Shown piece by piece: positions 1-10,657 of a DNA stretch of 64,000 nucleotides (positions within the stretch are counted from its first letter, which is position 1; every line of letters starts with the position of its first letter). Made by a program: the position numbers and the translations under genes. Source of the stretch: Adineta vaga. Its lineage: Eukaryota > Rotifera. Location of the stretch: positions 15,376,001-15,440,000 of the forward strand of contig CP075495.1 of NCBI GenBank assembly GCA_021613535.1, read 5' to 3'. Below the pieces are notes generated by a model that had not been told where the DNA came from, searched no databases, and saw nothing but the letters and a program-made list of their open reading frames with translations.

Positions 1-1
1 C

Positions 2-1166
2 AGTATTTGTCAGTCGCCTTTTCAGAATCCATGTTGTACTCCATGTGGTGATACATTTTGTAATACATGTATTACAGATTGGATTCAGGCATCAAATAAC
101 TCTTGTCCTCTTTGCCGATGTATTATATCGATAAATACACTTACTCAAGTTCCTCGTGCTCTACGCAATATACTAGATCAACTTCCGGTCAAATGTATTG
201 CATGTGGGCAGACTGAAATACAACGAGTGAATATTGATGAACATATTCAAAAATCTTGTCCTAAGAAAATAGTTGTATGCCTAGCAGCAGATATTACATG
301 TCCATGGATAGGACCACAAGATCAGCTTAATATACACTTATTGAATTGTCGATTTGAACCAGTTAGATCTATAATTACCGAACTTATGGAAAAAAATCAC
401 CATTCAGAAGAACAAAGACATGAATACATGACTCAAATAGTTGAACAAGTGGATGAAATTGAATATCTCAGAGATAAAGTACATCAGCAAGGAGATGAAA
501 TAAGAAGACATGAAAATCAAATTGGACACCTTCGAGAACAAGTAGCACGGTTAAGTACGCAAGCTAATACACACGAACAAGACGAACGACAACTTCAAGC
601 AGAATTAAGAAGAAAAAACAATCAAATAGAATCTTTAACAATTGAACTACGTAAGTGAAAGGATCTGAATAACACGTGTACATATGAAACGTTATCTGTT
701 ACGCATACATTTGTTTCTCTAACTAAATATTTTCTTGAACTCACACTTTTTATTGCTTAATGACGAGATAGAGTCAGAAAGTGTCTTATTTATCTGTATC
801 CAGTAATTATGTTTCCATTAGGAGAATCACTTACAGTCTTGCTCTTTCTCTGCAGATTGATTGATTGAAATGATTGTTCATTTAGAAGAACAACAAGCCA
901 GGATTGGTACACGAATTCGAACTTTATTCGACACTTGTATTGGTACCTGTTCTCGATGCAACGATTGTACTGAAAATGTTCGTTGGCGTCATATTTACAT
1001 TTTTGTTTTTACAGCTATTGCCCTTACTTGTATTATTGCTGCTGTTATTTTTGGCGTTCGTCATCAAAATACTACTGACATTTATCGAGCTGTTTCTCTT
1101 TTCTTTGGTGCTATTTTTTGTACTGCTGCTGCTTTGACTATATATTGCTTAAATCATGATACATAA
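2..1166 (+). CDS. RING/zinc-finger, coiled-coil, two-TM protein (5' partial)
   Basis: Likely a membrane-anchored E3 ubiquitin ligase. The window cuts off the start; the frame is open from base 2. The first residues form a cysteine-rich RING-type module (CxxSPFQNPC, then FCNTC and CPLCR), followed by a second Cys/His segment of TRAF-zinc-finger style and a long charged coiled coil (codons from about 380 to 640). I infer an intron at 651..885 (GTAAGT donor, TTTAG acceptor). It keeps phase and adds a C-terminal exon with a CxxC-rich linker and two hydrophobic segments (about 990-1060 and 1090-1150), ending at TAA 1166. The result is 309 residues plus a missing start. At 235 bp the intron is longer than most here, and an acceptor at 855 gives a stop at once. 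The RING call is firm; the fusion to the TM exon is inferred. Confidence 0.65.
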
Positions 1167-1979
1167 TAAAAATATATGTCGAAAGTTACAGTTGCTTTTT
1201 TTGCCTTTCATCAATCATTATGCTTTATTACGTTCATGAATTTTAAATACAATAAATGGTCATGTCTAACTTATAAATCAACTAGCGGAGTTACCCGCTG
1301 CAAAGAAGACGCAAATTCACTTTTTTCGTCTACAACAGTGCTCTTCTCGTCACGTTCCGAACCTCTCCATTGATATGCACCCGTCGCGTATCAAAATATC
1401 CGGCCACTCTCCTTTCCACTGTACCTTAGTCAGTGTAATCCTACTGGACGTCGCTTAGCGCGTATCAGGTGCCTTCGACAGGTCTTTTTTCAGAAGTTTC
1501 AACATCTTTTCTTTAGGTGTTTCTTACTGGTCTTCTCTCACTATGTATACGACACACAGCTCTGTTCCTTTTAAACCCACTCCTCGACAGATGTGCGTAT
1601 TATCAGACGTCCGCTGCAATCCATTCTCTAGTTTATAAACTCCACTTTCACTCCCTCCCGGTAGAGTAGTCACTTTGCTCGAGATTCAGTTCTTTTTGAG
1701 AACCCAATACATGTCTTGCAGTTGTCCACCTTGGATACAGACAGTTTATCGCCGCTGGATCAACTCTCACCCAATCTCATTCCTCCATCACCCTTGGAGG
1801 TGAGGATCCTCCTCGAATTTCCGTAGAGTCAAGGCGAGTTCTGTGAAATATTTCGTCACGCTGGCTATCGTAGGAACAAAACATATTTCCTATAGTATGA
1901 GTTGGGCGAACTTCACTCAGTCCCTCTCCCTTGCCCCGGATGGTGATACTAAACCCACATCGAACTTCCTTGGGATCTA
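1167..1979. other. No gene seen; repeat-like, GC-richer stretch
   Basis: No supported coding exon. From about 1270 the base composition becomes clearly richer in C and G than the surroundings, and the sequence runs straight into the retrotransposon-like tails at 1980-2336. It is therefore probably the body of a decayed element, but no reverse transcriptase or integrase motif is readable. Confidence 0.4.
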
Positions 1980-2080
1980 GGGAAGTCGTGTTTAAAGTTT
2001 GGTGGCCGTAGCTATCACAGGGACTGAATGCATAAAGAACAGACAAACCTCCTTCTCCCTATATATAGATAGATATATGA
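1980..2080 (+). repeat. Retrotransposon 3'-tail-like segment 1
   Basis: The stretch reads GAACAGACAAACCTCC followed by a pyrimidine run and a TATATAGATAGATATA microsatellite. This 'acagacaaac ... tatatagata' ending is typical of 3' ends of short non-LTR (RTE-like) elements in invertebrates. The same layout recurs at 2195-2336. Family assignment is by style only. Confidence 0.4.
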
Positions 2081-2194
2081 GCGGTCAGACGTCCTTCACT
2101 ATAAATTTGTTCAACCTTTCGAAATGCTGCAATCCTATTGGTCAGTTTCATAGATTGCCTGTAGGAAGCGTAGAATTCATTTTTTTCGGAACAA

Positions 2195-2336
2195 AGTAAA
2201 TGTCGACCTTCCCGTGAGTGTAAAGATCGTTTCTGCAAAGTTTCATCGCATTTGCTCGTACGGTCTCCAGATGCATAGCGAACAGACAAACAAACTTTCT
2301 TCTTTATATATATATAGAAGATAGATAGTAGATAGA
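2195..2336 (+). repeat. Retrotransposon 3'-tail-like segment 2
   Basis: Contains GTTTCATCGCATTTGCTCG, then a CGAACAGACAAAC motif, a pyrimidine run and a TATATATATA/GATAGATAGTAGATAG microsatellite. It repeats the layout of the segment at 1980-2080, so two truncated tails lie in tandem. No coding part is preserved. Confidence 0.45.
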
Positions 2337-2880
2337 TTTTTACCGTTGAATAATGCCATAATCCCATTACAGCCGGTATTAATCTTTTCATCCAGAAATT
2401 CTAAGTTTATACACTAGGACATTCATTTTATTATCAGTAATCGTAGATCACCCTTTCAAGTATCTTGCTGTTTGGCTGTTGATACACAGCGTAATAATAT
2501 AATAATATGTATGAAATAATCAACAAAAAGATTTTCATTAACATCTAACGTCTGTCGAAAATATTATCGATCTAGATCTTCTACCATATAAACCTATTAG
2601 ATATATATTTTTCACCATTATACATACTATCACATGATTACGAAACAAATGGTGAATACGAGTTGTGTCTATGTCAAAATCAAGAAAATTGTCTAACTCA
2701 CACAGTTTCTATCGTTTTACTGATTAAAACAAATGATTTTTCGCTGAAACGACGCCGTAGCACGTTGACATATATAGAGGTGATTGAAGAATAACACGCC
2801 TATGACATTTATTAGAAAATAAAACAAAAAATCACTAAACGCTTTGATATAACGTTATGATATGAATGTCTGAAAGATAT

Positions 2881-4848
2881 TTAGAGTAATTTGTTTCGTT
2901 CTTCTAACATTATTTGTCTAAATTGATAATAATCTGCATCAGATGTTGGATCAAAATGACCAATACTTTGTTTATCATTAGCAATAAAATCAAAATATTC
3001 ATAATGTTTTGTATCTTCTGGTCCATATGCATAACATTGAATAGTAATACAACAAGTACCAACTAAATCCACATGTTTCAATTGATGTGTTTGATTTAAA
3101 TTTGGTAATAACCATGTTACTGATCCTTGTCGGCAAATTTGTTCAATTGGTTCATATTGATGAGCATTAAGAGTCAATGTTGGATAAAGTCGAACTAAAA
3201 TTTCCCCATGAAGCACTCGAATAATTGCATAAGCATTGCTATGATTATGTATAGGACTAAAATGTCCTGGAGGCCAAATTTCAATAACATAAGTATGACC
3301 TGGTGCATTTCCTTCTCGATAACCAGCTGTTATACGTAAATATGTTGCTCTCATATTTGGTTTTCCAAATCGACTTGCTTTTTCAACTAATTTCTTATGA
3401 CACCAACCATCGGGATTTCGAATACTTGTTTCAATAACATCGGTTAAATTTGGAAATTCATCTGTATTTAATTTAAAATTAATAACATTATCATATAAAT
3501 CACGACAAGGTCCTTCTAATTTTGATGGTGGAAGATATTTATGTTTCACTTGAAAATCATATTGATCTGCTGGAATAACAAACAATGGTGGATCATATAA
3601 AATTGGTTGTTTTCCAATAAAAAAACGAAATTGTTTTTGAAAATCTTTTAAATTCGTTAACATTTGATTATCATGATTTAATTTGATATAAATATAAAAA
3701 ATATCTTTCATCAATTCATATTTTTCTTCTTCTTTCGAAAGATTAATATTAAAAACAGCAAATGATGGTCGAATTTCTCCAATACCATATTTGATATTTC
3801 GATTATTATCATAAAAACTAATCCAATAACGATGCCAATTTCCATCTTCTGGTTGAAGTGTATAAAGAGGATTTGTTGATATTTGAATTTCTTTCGAATT
3901 CACAATTAATTTAACTTGATCTTTTTCAACTGAAAGTATTATTACATAGGCATTTGGATCTTGAGGATTTTCTTTATTTGATAACCATAATTCAAATGGT
4001 ATTGATTTTTGTTGCATAATTTCGACTGTACCTTGACCTTTGACAACAAGTTGATTTGTACAACTATTAGATTTCCATGGACACCAAAATTTACTTGGTT
4101 GATCAAAATATTCAACACTACGATCGTGTATTGGTGGTGTAGTTGCATTAACAACTGTTGATGATCGAGAGGGATGTACTGTTGCAATTGGTTTTGATAA
4201 TTTCTTTGTTTCAAAAGTTAATGTTATCCATCCAATACCTGGACAATCGTCATCATTAAAACGATAATAAGCATCATCAGCTTGTTTCCAATCGCTTGAA
4301 TATCGTTTTCGTTGTCCATTTTCAAAATTTTTCATTCCATCAAATTTCCATAAACAATTATTAAAAGCACATTTATCTGGATTAACATATTTCTGACATA
4401 TAGGACAATAAGATGTCTTTTCATCAATATCTGACATACTAAACTTTTGATAACCAACAGATACAATAACTGTATGTTGATAAGCGTCACATTCCGAATT
4501 TGTACATTGACTTTCAAAACATAAACCAGGTTGAACTTTCAGCCATGATTTACCTGTTGAGGATAATTCTATTCGATTGAAATTATTATCAACATCAAGA
4601 TTAACGTATTTGAATACTAAATTAGAATCAATTAATTCCAATACCGAATTTGTTTGGATATTATAATCAGTTAATGTATTTTCATCATTAAGAACTTCTC
4701 CATCAAACAATAAACTCATTGTTTCGAATTTGATATCATTATGTTTTTGTGCCAAATGTTGTTTCATTTGTTTGATTTTAATTGAAGATTCAATATCAAT
4801 ACGATAAATTTGTTCGGGATTCTTAGATGTTTTTATTGAAATTCGCAT
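2881..4848 (-). CDS. Ubiquitin-like + Cys-rich + cupin (cysteine-dioxygenase-like) fusion protein
   Basis: Single open frame of 655 residues, no intron needed. Residues 1-75 form a ubiquitin-like fold (MRISIKTSK start, LFDGEVLNDENTL, ending near LELI). Residues about 105-170 hold paired cysteines (CTNSEC, CPICQ, CAFNNC) suggesting zinc binding. A Trp-rich middle (245-420) is unassigned. Residues about 485-655 resemble type I cysteine dioxygenases: the metal-binding HxH is His534/His536 in PIHNHSNAY, with the third ligand at His588 or His592. The position of the Cys that forms the Cys-Tyr cofactor in animal cysteine dioxygenase is Ala here, so it may act as a related thiol dioxygenase or be non-enzymatic. 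There is no C-terminal Gly-Gly after the ubiquitin part, so it is not a processed ubiquitin precursor. Substrate unknown. Confidence 0.75.
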   Translation of the reverse strand: MRISIKTSKNPEQIYRIDIESSIKIKQMKQHLAQKHNDIKFETMSLLFDGEVLNDENTLTDYNIQTNSVLELIDSNLVFKYVNLDVDNNFNRIELSSTGKSWLKVQPGLCFESQCTNSECDAYQHTVIVSVGYQKFSMSDIDEKTSYCPICQKYVNPDKCAFNNCLWKFDGMKNFENGQRKRYSSDWKQADDAYYRFNDDDCPGIGWITLTFETKKLSKPIATVHPSRSSTVVNATTPPIHDRSVEYFDQPSKFWCPWKSNSCTNQLVVKGQGTVEIMQQKSIPFELWLSNKENPQDPNAYVIILSVEKDQVKLIVNSKEIQISTNPLYTLQPEDGNWHRYWISFYDNNRNIKYGIGEIRPSFAVFNINLSKEEEKYELMKDIFYIYIKLNHDNQMLTNLKDFQKQFRFFIGKQPILYDPPLFVIPADQYDFQVKHKYLPPSKLEGPCRDLYDNVINFKLNTDEFPNLTDVIETSIRNPDGWCHKKLVEKASRFGKPNMRATYLRITAGYREGNAPGHTYVIEIWPPGHFSPIHNHSNAYAIIRVLHGEILVRLYPTLTLNAHQYEPIEQICRQGSVTWLLPNLNQTHQLKHVDLVGTCCITIQCYAYGPEDTKHYEYFDFIANDKQSIGHFDPTSDADYYQFRQIMLEERNKLL

Positions 4849-5318
4849 GGTAGTAGTTTTACTAAATTAAACAATTTTTTACTTTTTGTGATGTCAATGA
4901 AGACTCAAATATTCACACGAAGTTATTCTTATCAATGTTTGTCTTGTGAATGTTATCAGGGAAGGAAAAAACGAAAAATGCATTGAAAATTTTCAATTGT
5001 TTTCGTTTTTAGGACAACGGTTGGTCCAAAATACTCTTCATGAGAAACGGTTTTTTGACTTAAATGACATACTCTTATAATTTCACTATTTGTCAATCTT
5101 TTGATTTTGTTATTACAATTTTACGGTAACGTCTAAACTGATCATTAGTTTTCGTCGACAAAAAATCAATGGATTTTAATGATCAAATATCTCGTATCAC
5201 ATAGGTTTATTTGAACTAGTTCTTAGGATAAGGATAACTGTTGTTGAGTTGAAGAGAGGAACAAGAAAAAAAGAAGATTAGAAATACGAAAGTCTTTGAA
5301 AATAATTTTTCGAAGATT

Positions 5319-6085
5319 TTATAATTTTGAAGCAGCAGCTTTATCCAAATACCAAATCAAATCATTAACTTGACCAATTGGATATTTCGTATTTTTATCT
5401 TTTAGAACTTCTTTAACAATCGTTGATTTACTTTCACCAGTAACAACAACAATTTTATATTTCGATTGATTTATTGTATTTAATGTCAATGTAACACGTT
5501 CAGGTGGTGGTTTTGGTGAATCTTTAACAAATGTTACTAAACCTTGATTAACATTTAAAACCGAATGATCAGGAAATAGACTAGCTGTATGTCCATCTGG
5601 TCCCATTCCAAGTAAAACAATATCAAATGTCTAAAAGAAAAGAAAATTCAAATTTACTTTTTCGAAAAACAAAAGAAAAAGTTCAAATAAACTTGATCAT
5701 CTTCATCCAATATTTCGATTAATTTATTTTCATAATCTTGTGCACATAGTTCAACAGATTTTAAATCAGGATCAATTTGAATAACATTTTTTTCTGTTAT
5801 TGGTAATTTTTTAAATAATTTTGTTTGATAATTTGAATAAGTTGAATCATCCGATGTAAATGGAACAAATCTTTCATCAACAAAAAAAAATCGAATACGT
5901 GCCCATGGTAATTGTAAACGTGGAAGAATTGATACTAATAAATCAATTAATGATCCACCTGATAAACCAATTGTTATTAATTGTTTTTCATTAATTAATT
6001 TTAAAACAATTTCTTCAAGTTGATAACCAAGTTTTTCAGATAAAATTTCATTATCATCAATTATATTGACATTTGATGATGACAT
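5319..6085 (-). CDS. PGLS: 6-phosphogluconolactonase, cassette copy A
   Basis: Hydrolyses 6-phosphogluconolactone in the oxidative pentose phosphate pathway (cytosol). Two exons, 5693..6085 and 5319..5630, with intron 5631..5692 (GT-AG), give 234 residues, the usual length for the eukaryotic/bacterial short form. Family signatures are clear: GLSGGS near residue 43, FVDERFVP near 73, and GMGPDGHTASLFPDH near 139-153. Last gene of the minus-strand cassette A. It lies 212 bp beyond the ethanolamine kinase stop, and its spacer differs from that of copies B and C. A TTTTTAG acceptor-like sequence ends 6 nt before the ATG. The reading frame looks intact. Confidence 0.92.
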
Positions 6086-6297
6086 TCTTTTCTAAAAATC
6101 TAAAACATACTTTTTTTAGAGAATATCATAAAAATTAGATCAAGAAAATGTTTCCAATTCATTAATCTAAGAATATCGATGGATAGATCTCAGTACCTAA
6201 GTTTTATAGATAAACTCTGACTCTCATTTATTCCATTGCAACAAAATTAATCAGAATGTTTATTTTATCATAAAATAAGAAAAAAAAATCTCATTTT

Positions 6298-7323
6298 TTA
6301 ATTTTTCATATTTTCAAAAAGAATCGATCTTAATTTTTGATAACAATCTAATCTTAATTTTGCATAATTAATATAATCAAAATCCAATAATGAAACATGT
6401 GATTGAACTAACGCCCAAAGTCCCCACATTAAATGTGAAAGTGCAGAAAATTGATCAATTAAATGACATAATTTATCATCAATAATTTGTTTTTCTATTC
6501 CACGTGTTTGAAAATAGACTTTTAACCAACGTTTTTGTTCGTCACATGTTGGATATAAACTAAAATCAGCATCATCAACACCAGCATATTCTACAAAATG
6601 ATTTGCAATATCAAATAAAGCATAATTAATATGTGTATATTCAAAATCAATAAAAGATATTTCATCATTTTTTTTATCATAAATAATATTTTTAACTAAT
6701 AAATCATTATGACAAAGAACAAGATCTTTATTTAATTGTGGATTTGGTATTAATTGAGGAAGAATTATTGTTTCAATTATATCAATATCAGATATCAGTT
6801 GAGAAATATCTTTTATATGATTTTCTTCAATTAAATTAATAAATTTTCGTATTAATGTAATAACAAATGGTTTTTCATTTTGTTCTTTTAAAGGAATATT
6901 ATGAAATTGTGCTAATTTAATTGCAATTAATTTAGAAATGTTTTCTTCTCGTACATTTTCTCTTGAACATGCTTGACCAGGTGCAAATTCATAAATAAGT
7001 CCATTATGAAATTGAATTAAAACACGTTGAGATAAAACTTTATTTTCCGATAATTGAGTCATTGCATTTAATTCAGCATGACGATCAATAAATAATTCCG
7101 TATGTTCACCAAATAATTTAATAACTAATGCATCAGATTCATCATCAAGTGTTCGAGTATTAAAAAGACCTAAGATAGAATTTGTTATACCTTCAGTAAA
7201 TGTTACTAAACGTGTATTTGAAGAATTCCAATCAGGTCGAATAACAGATATTACATTGTAAATATCATTAGAAAGATTTGTTAAAGATAATGTTATATCT
7301 TTAATAATTGGATATGAAATCAT
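6298..7323 (-). CDS. ETNK: Ethanolamine kinase (choline/ethanolamine kinase family), copy A
   Basis: Phosphorylates ethanolamine, the first step of the CDP-ethanolamine (Kennedy) route to phosphatidylethanolamine. Uninterrupted 341-residue frame. The Brenner-type catalytic motif LCHNDLLVKNIIY lies at about 203-215 and the metal-binding FIDFEYTHINYALFDIANHF at about 222-241. The following VEYAGV..ADFSLYP favours ethanolamine over choline kinase. CAAG precedes the ATG directly (splice-acceptor-like, with TTTCTTTT upstream). Against B and C, the first 60 residues are distinct, while residues 150-215 match C. Intact. Confidence 0.9.
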   Translation of the reverse strand: MISYPIIKDITLSLTNLSNDIYNVISVIRPDWNSSNTRLVTFTEGITNSILGLFNTRTLDDESDALVIKLFGEHTELFIDRHAELNAMTQLSENKVLSQRVLIQFHNGLIYEFAPGQACSRENVREENISKLIAIKLAQFHNIPLKEQNEKPFVITLIRKFINLIEENHIKDISQLISDIDIIETIILPQLIPNPQLNKDLVLCHNDLLVKNIIYDKKNDEISFIDFEYTHINYALFDIANHFVEYAGVDDADFSLYPTCDEQKRWLKVYFQTRGIEKQIIDDKLCHLIDQFSALSHLMWGLWALVQSHVSLLDFDYINYAKLRLDCYQKLRSILFENMKN

Positions 7324-7606
7324 CTTGAAAAGAAATGAATGAATGAATGAATAACGAATTACGTTTTAATCATTGATATGCTTCATAGATTTCTTCTCTT
7401 TCTTTATTCTCCTTGACTTGATATTTATATGTTTATGAAGCATAGAACAAAGGACTTAAAAGATAGGTAGGAATCTTTTACATACTTTAATCTCGACGTT
7501 ATTGTATAACAATAAATACGAGATTCTGATGTCACGAATAAATAATAAAACAAAACCCTATTCTTATGATATTAACAAAGATAATATCTTAGTTTATTTT
7601 GAAATG

Positions 7607-8455
7607 TTATTTAACAGCAAGAACAAAAATTCTTATTGGAAGAAGTTCACGAACAACTTGTTTTAATTTTGATCGTTGATCTTTAATAACAGTAAAACCA
7701 GCTCGATGAGCAATATCATAAAATTGTTCACCAGTACGAACATAATATTGATCATCAGGATCAAATTCTGGTTCGTGACCATTTGCAACAGAATTATCTT
7801 TTATCACAATTAAACCATCCTTTTTTAATGTTAATTTTAATTTTCTTAAAAGTTTAACAAGATCATCACCATCTAAATAACCTAAAACCCCTGAAAAAAA
7901 AACAAGGCAAAAGAATTTTATCATTTCGAAAATATCAAATTGAAATTTTACATTGTGCCCAAATCATATCATATTTCGGAAAATTTTCTAATTGAAGATC
8001 ACCAATTGAACCAACAAATGCTTTACCAATTTTATCATTTTCTCCATTTTCATCAAATAAAGTTCGTGTTTGTTGACAATAATCATCTAATAAATCATTA
8101 ATATCAATATGATCAAAATAACGAGATAAGAGAGATTTTGTTACACGACCAATTCCACAACCTAATTCAAGACAATATGATGTTTCTAATTTTCCATTTG
8201 ATTGCTAAAAAAAACAATAGAAATAAAGGAATGTTATTTGTGTCGATAAAGACAAACTTTAATTAATGTTTGAATTAATTGATTGGATTCTTGAATATCT
8301 GGATCATGAACTTGTGTATATCCACCTAACATTGTATCAAAAGTGTTTGGTTTTGATGAATAATAATCTCGTGTTATTGTTTGTCTCTCTTAAACATTAT
8401 TACGTTCACCTTATACATGGTAAGGTATTTTTGAAGTTCTCTTCTTTTTCGACAT
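7607..8455 (-). pseudogene. NTMT1: NTMT1-like N-terminal methyltransferase, copy A, exon 1 disabled
   Basis: Homologue of protein N-terminal Xaa-Pro-Lys methyltransferase, which methylates the alpha-amine of processed proteins using SAM. Exons 8258..8455, 7952..8204 and 7607..7890 match the intact copies B and C in length and splice sites. Exons 2 and 3 are open (LELGCGIGR SAM motif, QWVLGYLDG, GLIVIKDN). Exon 1 keeps its ATG but carries two in-frame TAA codons at 8411..8413 (codon 15) and 8390..8392 (codon 22). Translation could only restart at the Met of DTMLGGY, which would lose about the first 45 residues. Either a young pseudogene or an N-truncated product. Exons 2-3 belong to a 500-bp tract identical to copy C. 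Confidence 0.8.
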
Positions 8456-9200
8456 GTTTTCAAGAGAGAGAGAGACAATAAACTATTAAATTAAATATGG
8501 ATAAAAATATCAACTGTTTATTTTTTTATATTCAATGGAAGCTTTTCAACCAATAAGATAAAACTAAATATATGTTGTGAGAGGGCACACGTGTTTTGAA
8601 AAGGAAGGAAAAATAAAAATGAATGAAATTAATAGGCTTAAATTCCTGAAGTTAAAACTCAAATTAAGTCTATCGAATAATAAATTCAATGACACACTTT
8701 CACTGCGAGTTATAATGGAAAGAATGAAAAATTGTTCAACTTCAATATCAAAAGTTGAAACTTACGTAATTGAGATATAGTTCACAAATAAGATGAAAAT
8801 TAGATTTACAAAATGAGCGAATTCAATGATTGAAATTTCAAAATAAATAAAGAATTCTATTAACTCAGAAATAGACAAATAAAATAGATTAATTCAGTTG
8901 CTAATTGATTGAATTCATTGATTTCCACGTCGAGTGGTAAGCATACAGTGTTTTCAATGGAAATTCGTTTATAATGTGAAAAGATAATTTATATTGCTAT
9001 TATTCGCTTCAGATAACTGAAAGTGTGTTCATTTTGAAAATCCATTTGACAGACTTTTTGTTTGAAATAATTCTAGATATGAAAATTTCTCTCTGTCAAA
9101 CATATCCAACTTTTAAGAGAAAAGAAAATTTAATTATGATAATGTACGATTAATTATTAAAATATTTTCGAATTATTTTAAATCCTATTGACAGAAATGT
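8456..9200. other. Upstream flank of cassette A; no gene
   Basis: Still alignable by eye to the regions upstream of NTMT1 copies B (21.6-21.97 kb) and C (from 35.8 kb): a GAGAGGGCAC motif, then a stretch ending ACTTCAATATCAAAA and TAATTGAGATATA near 8780. After about 8830 the similarity is lost. Short open frames here are not supported as genes. Confidence 0.5.
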
Positions 9201-9229
9201 TCTTATCTTATCTTAAAAATTGTCAATAT

Positions 9230-9330
9230 TTTTTGCATATAGAGAATACATACGGTGAGACTGAGAGCGAAACCAAATCCACTTGTACTAAATTGACATC
9301 GTTGTTCATAAGAACATGATGGGAAAAGAC
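9230..9330 (-). pseudogene. Fragment of an EGF/7TM receptor gene
   Basis: A minus-strand stretch reads CSYEQRCQFSTSGFGFALSL. It matches the end of the last EGF repeat and the start of the first linker in the LDLa/EGF/7TM receptor family represented at 55.3-59.9 kb (CYYRERCELTTNSFSLSLDA there). No flanking EGF or membrane segments remain. Relic by inference. Confidence 0.35.
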
Positions 9331-10189
9331 GTCGTTTGTCCAGGACTTGAAGATATACCTGGAAAAAGTTGTCAACCATTTTCACATGCACTTTGACCGA
9401 AAGAATTAAATGTCATACTATGATTGAATTCCAAAGAATTTGTCAATATTTACTTGTTCTTGAAGATAACAAAAACATAAATGAATATTATCAGAAAAAT
9501 ATGAAAGATTCAAATGAAAATCTCGATAAATTATTCGATAATATTAAATTCCACGGATAGACATGAATTCGCACATCGTTTTATTGAACAATTCATTGAT
9601 ATGAAGACATCGATTCCGTAGAATGTCATTTTATTTCTTTCGTGAGAAACATGTTTTAAAATACTTTTCTAAAGTATAAATTGTACTTTTCAACTTAGAT
9701 ACATTGTTTTATGATGTATTATTGTCAAGATTGGAAGTTAGACATACAAAATAGTAAAAAGTTTTCTTTTCCAGCACAACGATGCTCCTTTAAGCTTGAA
9801 ATTCCAGCAGAAAAGGTTCGTTTGTGTCAAAAAATTTTGAAATGCAGAGAATTTTATGGAAAGCTAGACTGTCTCTGGATCTTTTAGATATGATATGACT
9901 TTTTTGGCCAACATTGCCTTTTAACCGAAAAGTTTTCGTGTGAGATATCTCCCATACCGAGTCGATCTTTTCCCTTCTAGATTAGCTTACTTTGGCGTTT
10001 CAATTCTGGCCTCACTGGTTCCAAGTAGAACTCGAATAGCTTTGTCGACTCCAATCATAAAATTATTTTTCTCTCTCATCCTCCCCCTTAGCTCATCCAA
10101 TACCCCAAACTGTAGATTTTTTTATACAAACGCTCACCAATGACAATTCCAGAAGAACTAACATGAGCTTTACTGTGACTTACGTTGTT

Positions 10190-10395
10190 TACAATTCGAT
10201 CGTGATTTTCAAACATGTTTTGTTTCTTAAGAATGTAGACGAGGGTGTCTATTCGACATCAAGCCTTCATCCTCGTCCACATCTACACCCTGAAGCACTT
10301 GTGGCTTATGAACAGGAACATGAAAGTGCGAATAGGCAATCCATAGAAAGTCGTTTAAAAATTATTAAAGATGGTGATGAGATTGTTAACAGCGT
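10190..10395 (+). other. Exon-like open stretch, unrecognised
   Basis: The frame LKNVDEGVYSTSSLHPRPH ... ESRLKIIKDGDEIVNS has coding-like composition and ends at a GTAAGT donor (about 10393). No partner exon with matching phase is seen upstream or downstream, and I do not recognise the protein. It could be a gene relic. Confidence 0.2.
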
Positions 10396-10657
10396 AAGTT
10401 TGCGTTTTCATTCCAGTAAAAATAAGATGAATAAGAAAAAAATAATTCTATATCTTCGTAAAGATTGAATTTAATTAGCGATACGATTTCTTGAGCTCCT
10501 TGGATTTCGTGACAATTGATATTGTTTCAATTGCTGAGTATCTTGTTATAGTTGTTAAATAGATTTTGAATTCAGAATTCTTCAGAGATTTGTGATTTAG
10601 GGAATCCAGACAGTGTTGGTCTTTATTATTTAATGATCGATTAACAGCATATTTTAT

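Noticed and set aside
904-1137. Hydrophobic 77-codon frame overlapping the RING gene's last exon
   Set aside because: Out-of-frame shadow of the two-TM exon; Leu/Phe run arises from the same T-rich DNA.
1777-2391. Two minus-strand frames of 89 and 110 codons
   Set aside because: They lie within the retrotransposon-like tails and read through the GATA microsatellite; no protein family character.
9369-9560. 63-codon plus-strand frame
   Set aside because: Low-complexity Asn/Lys/Asp content, no splice partners and no family resemblance.
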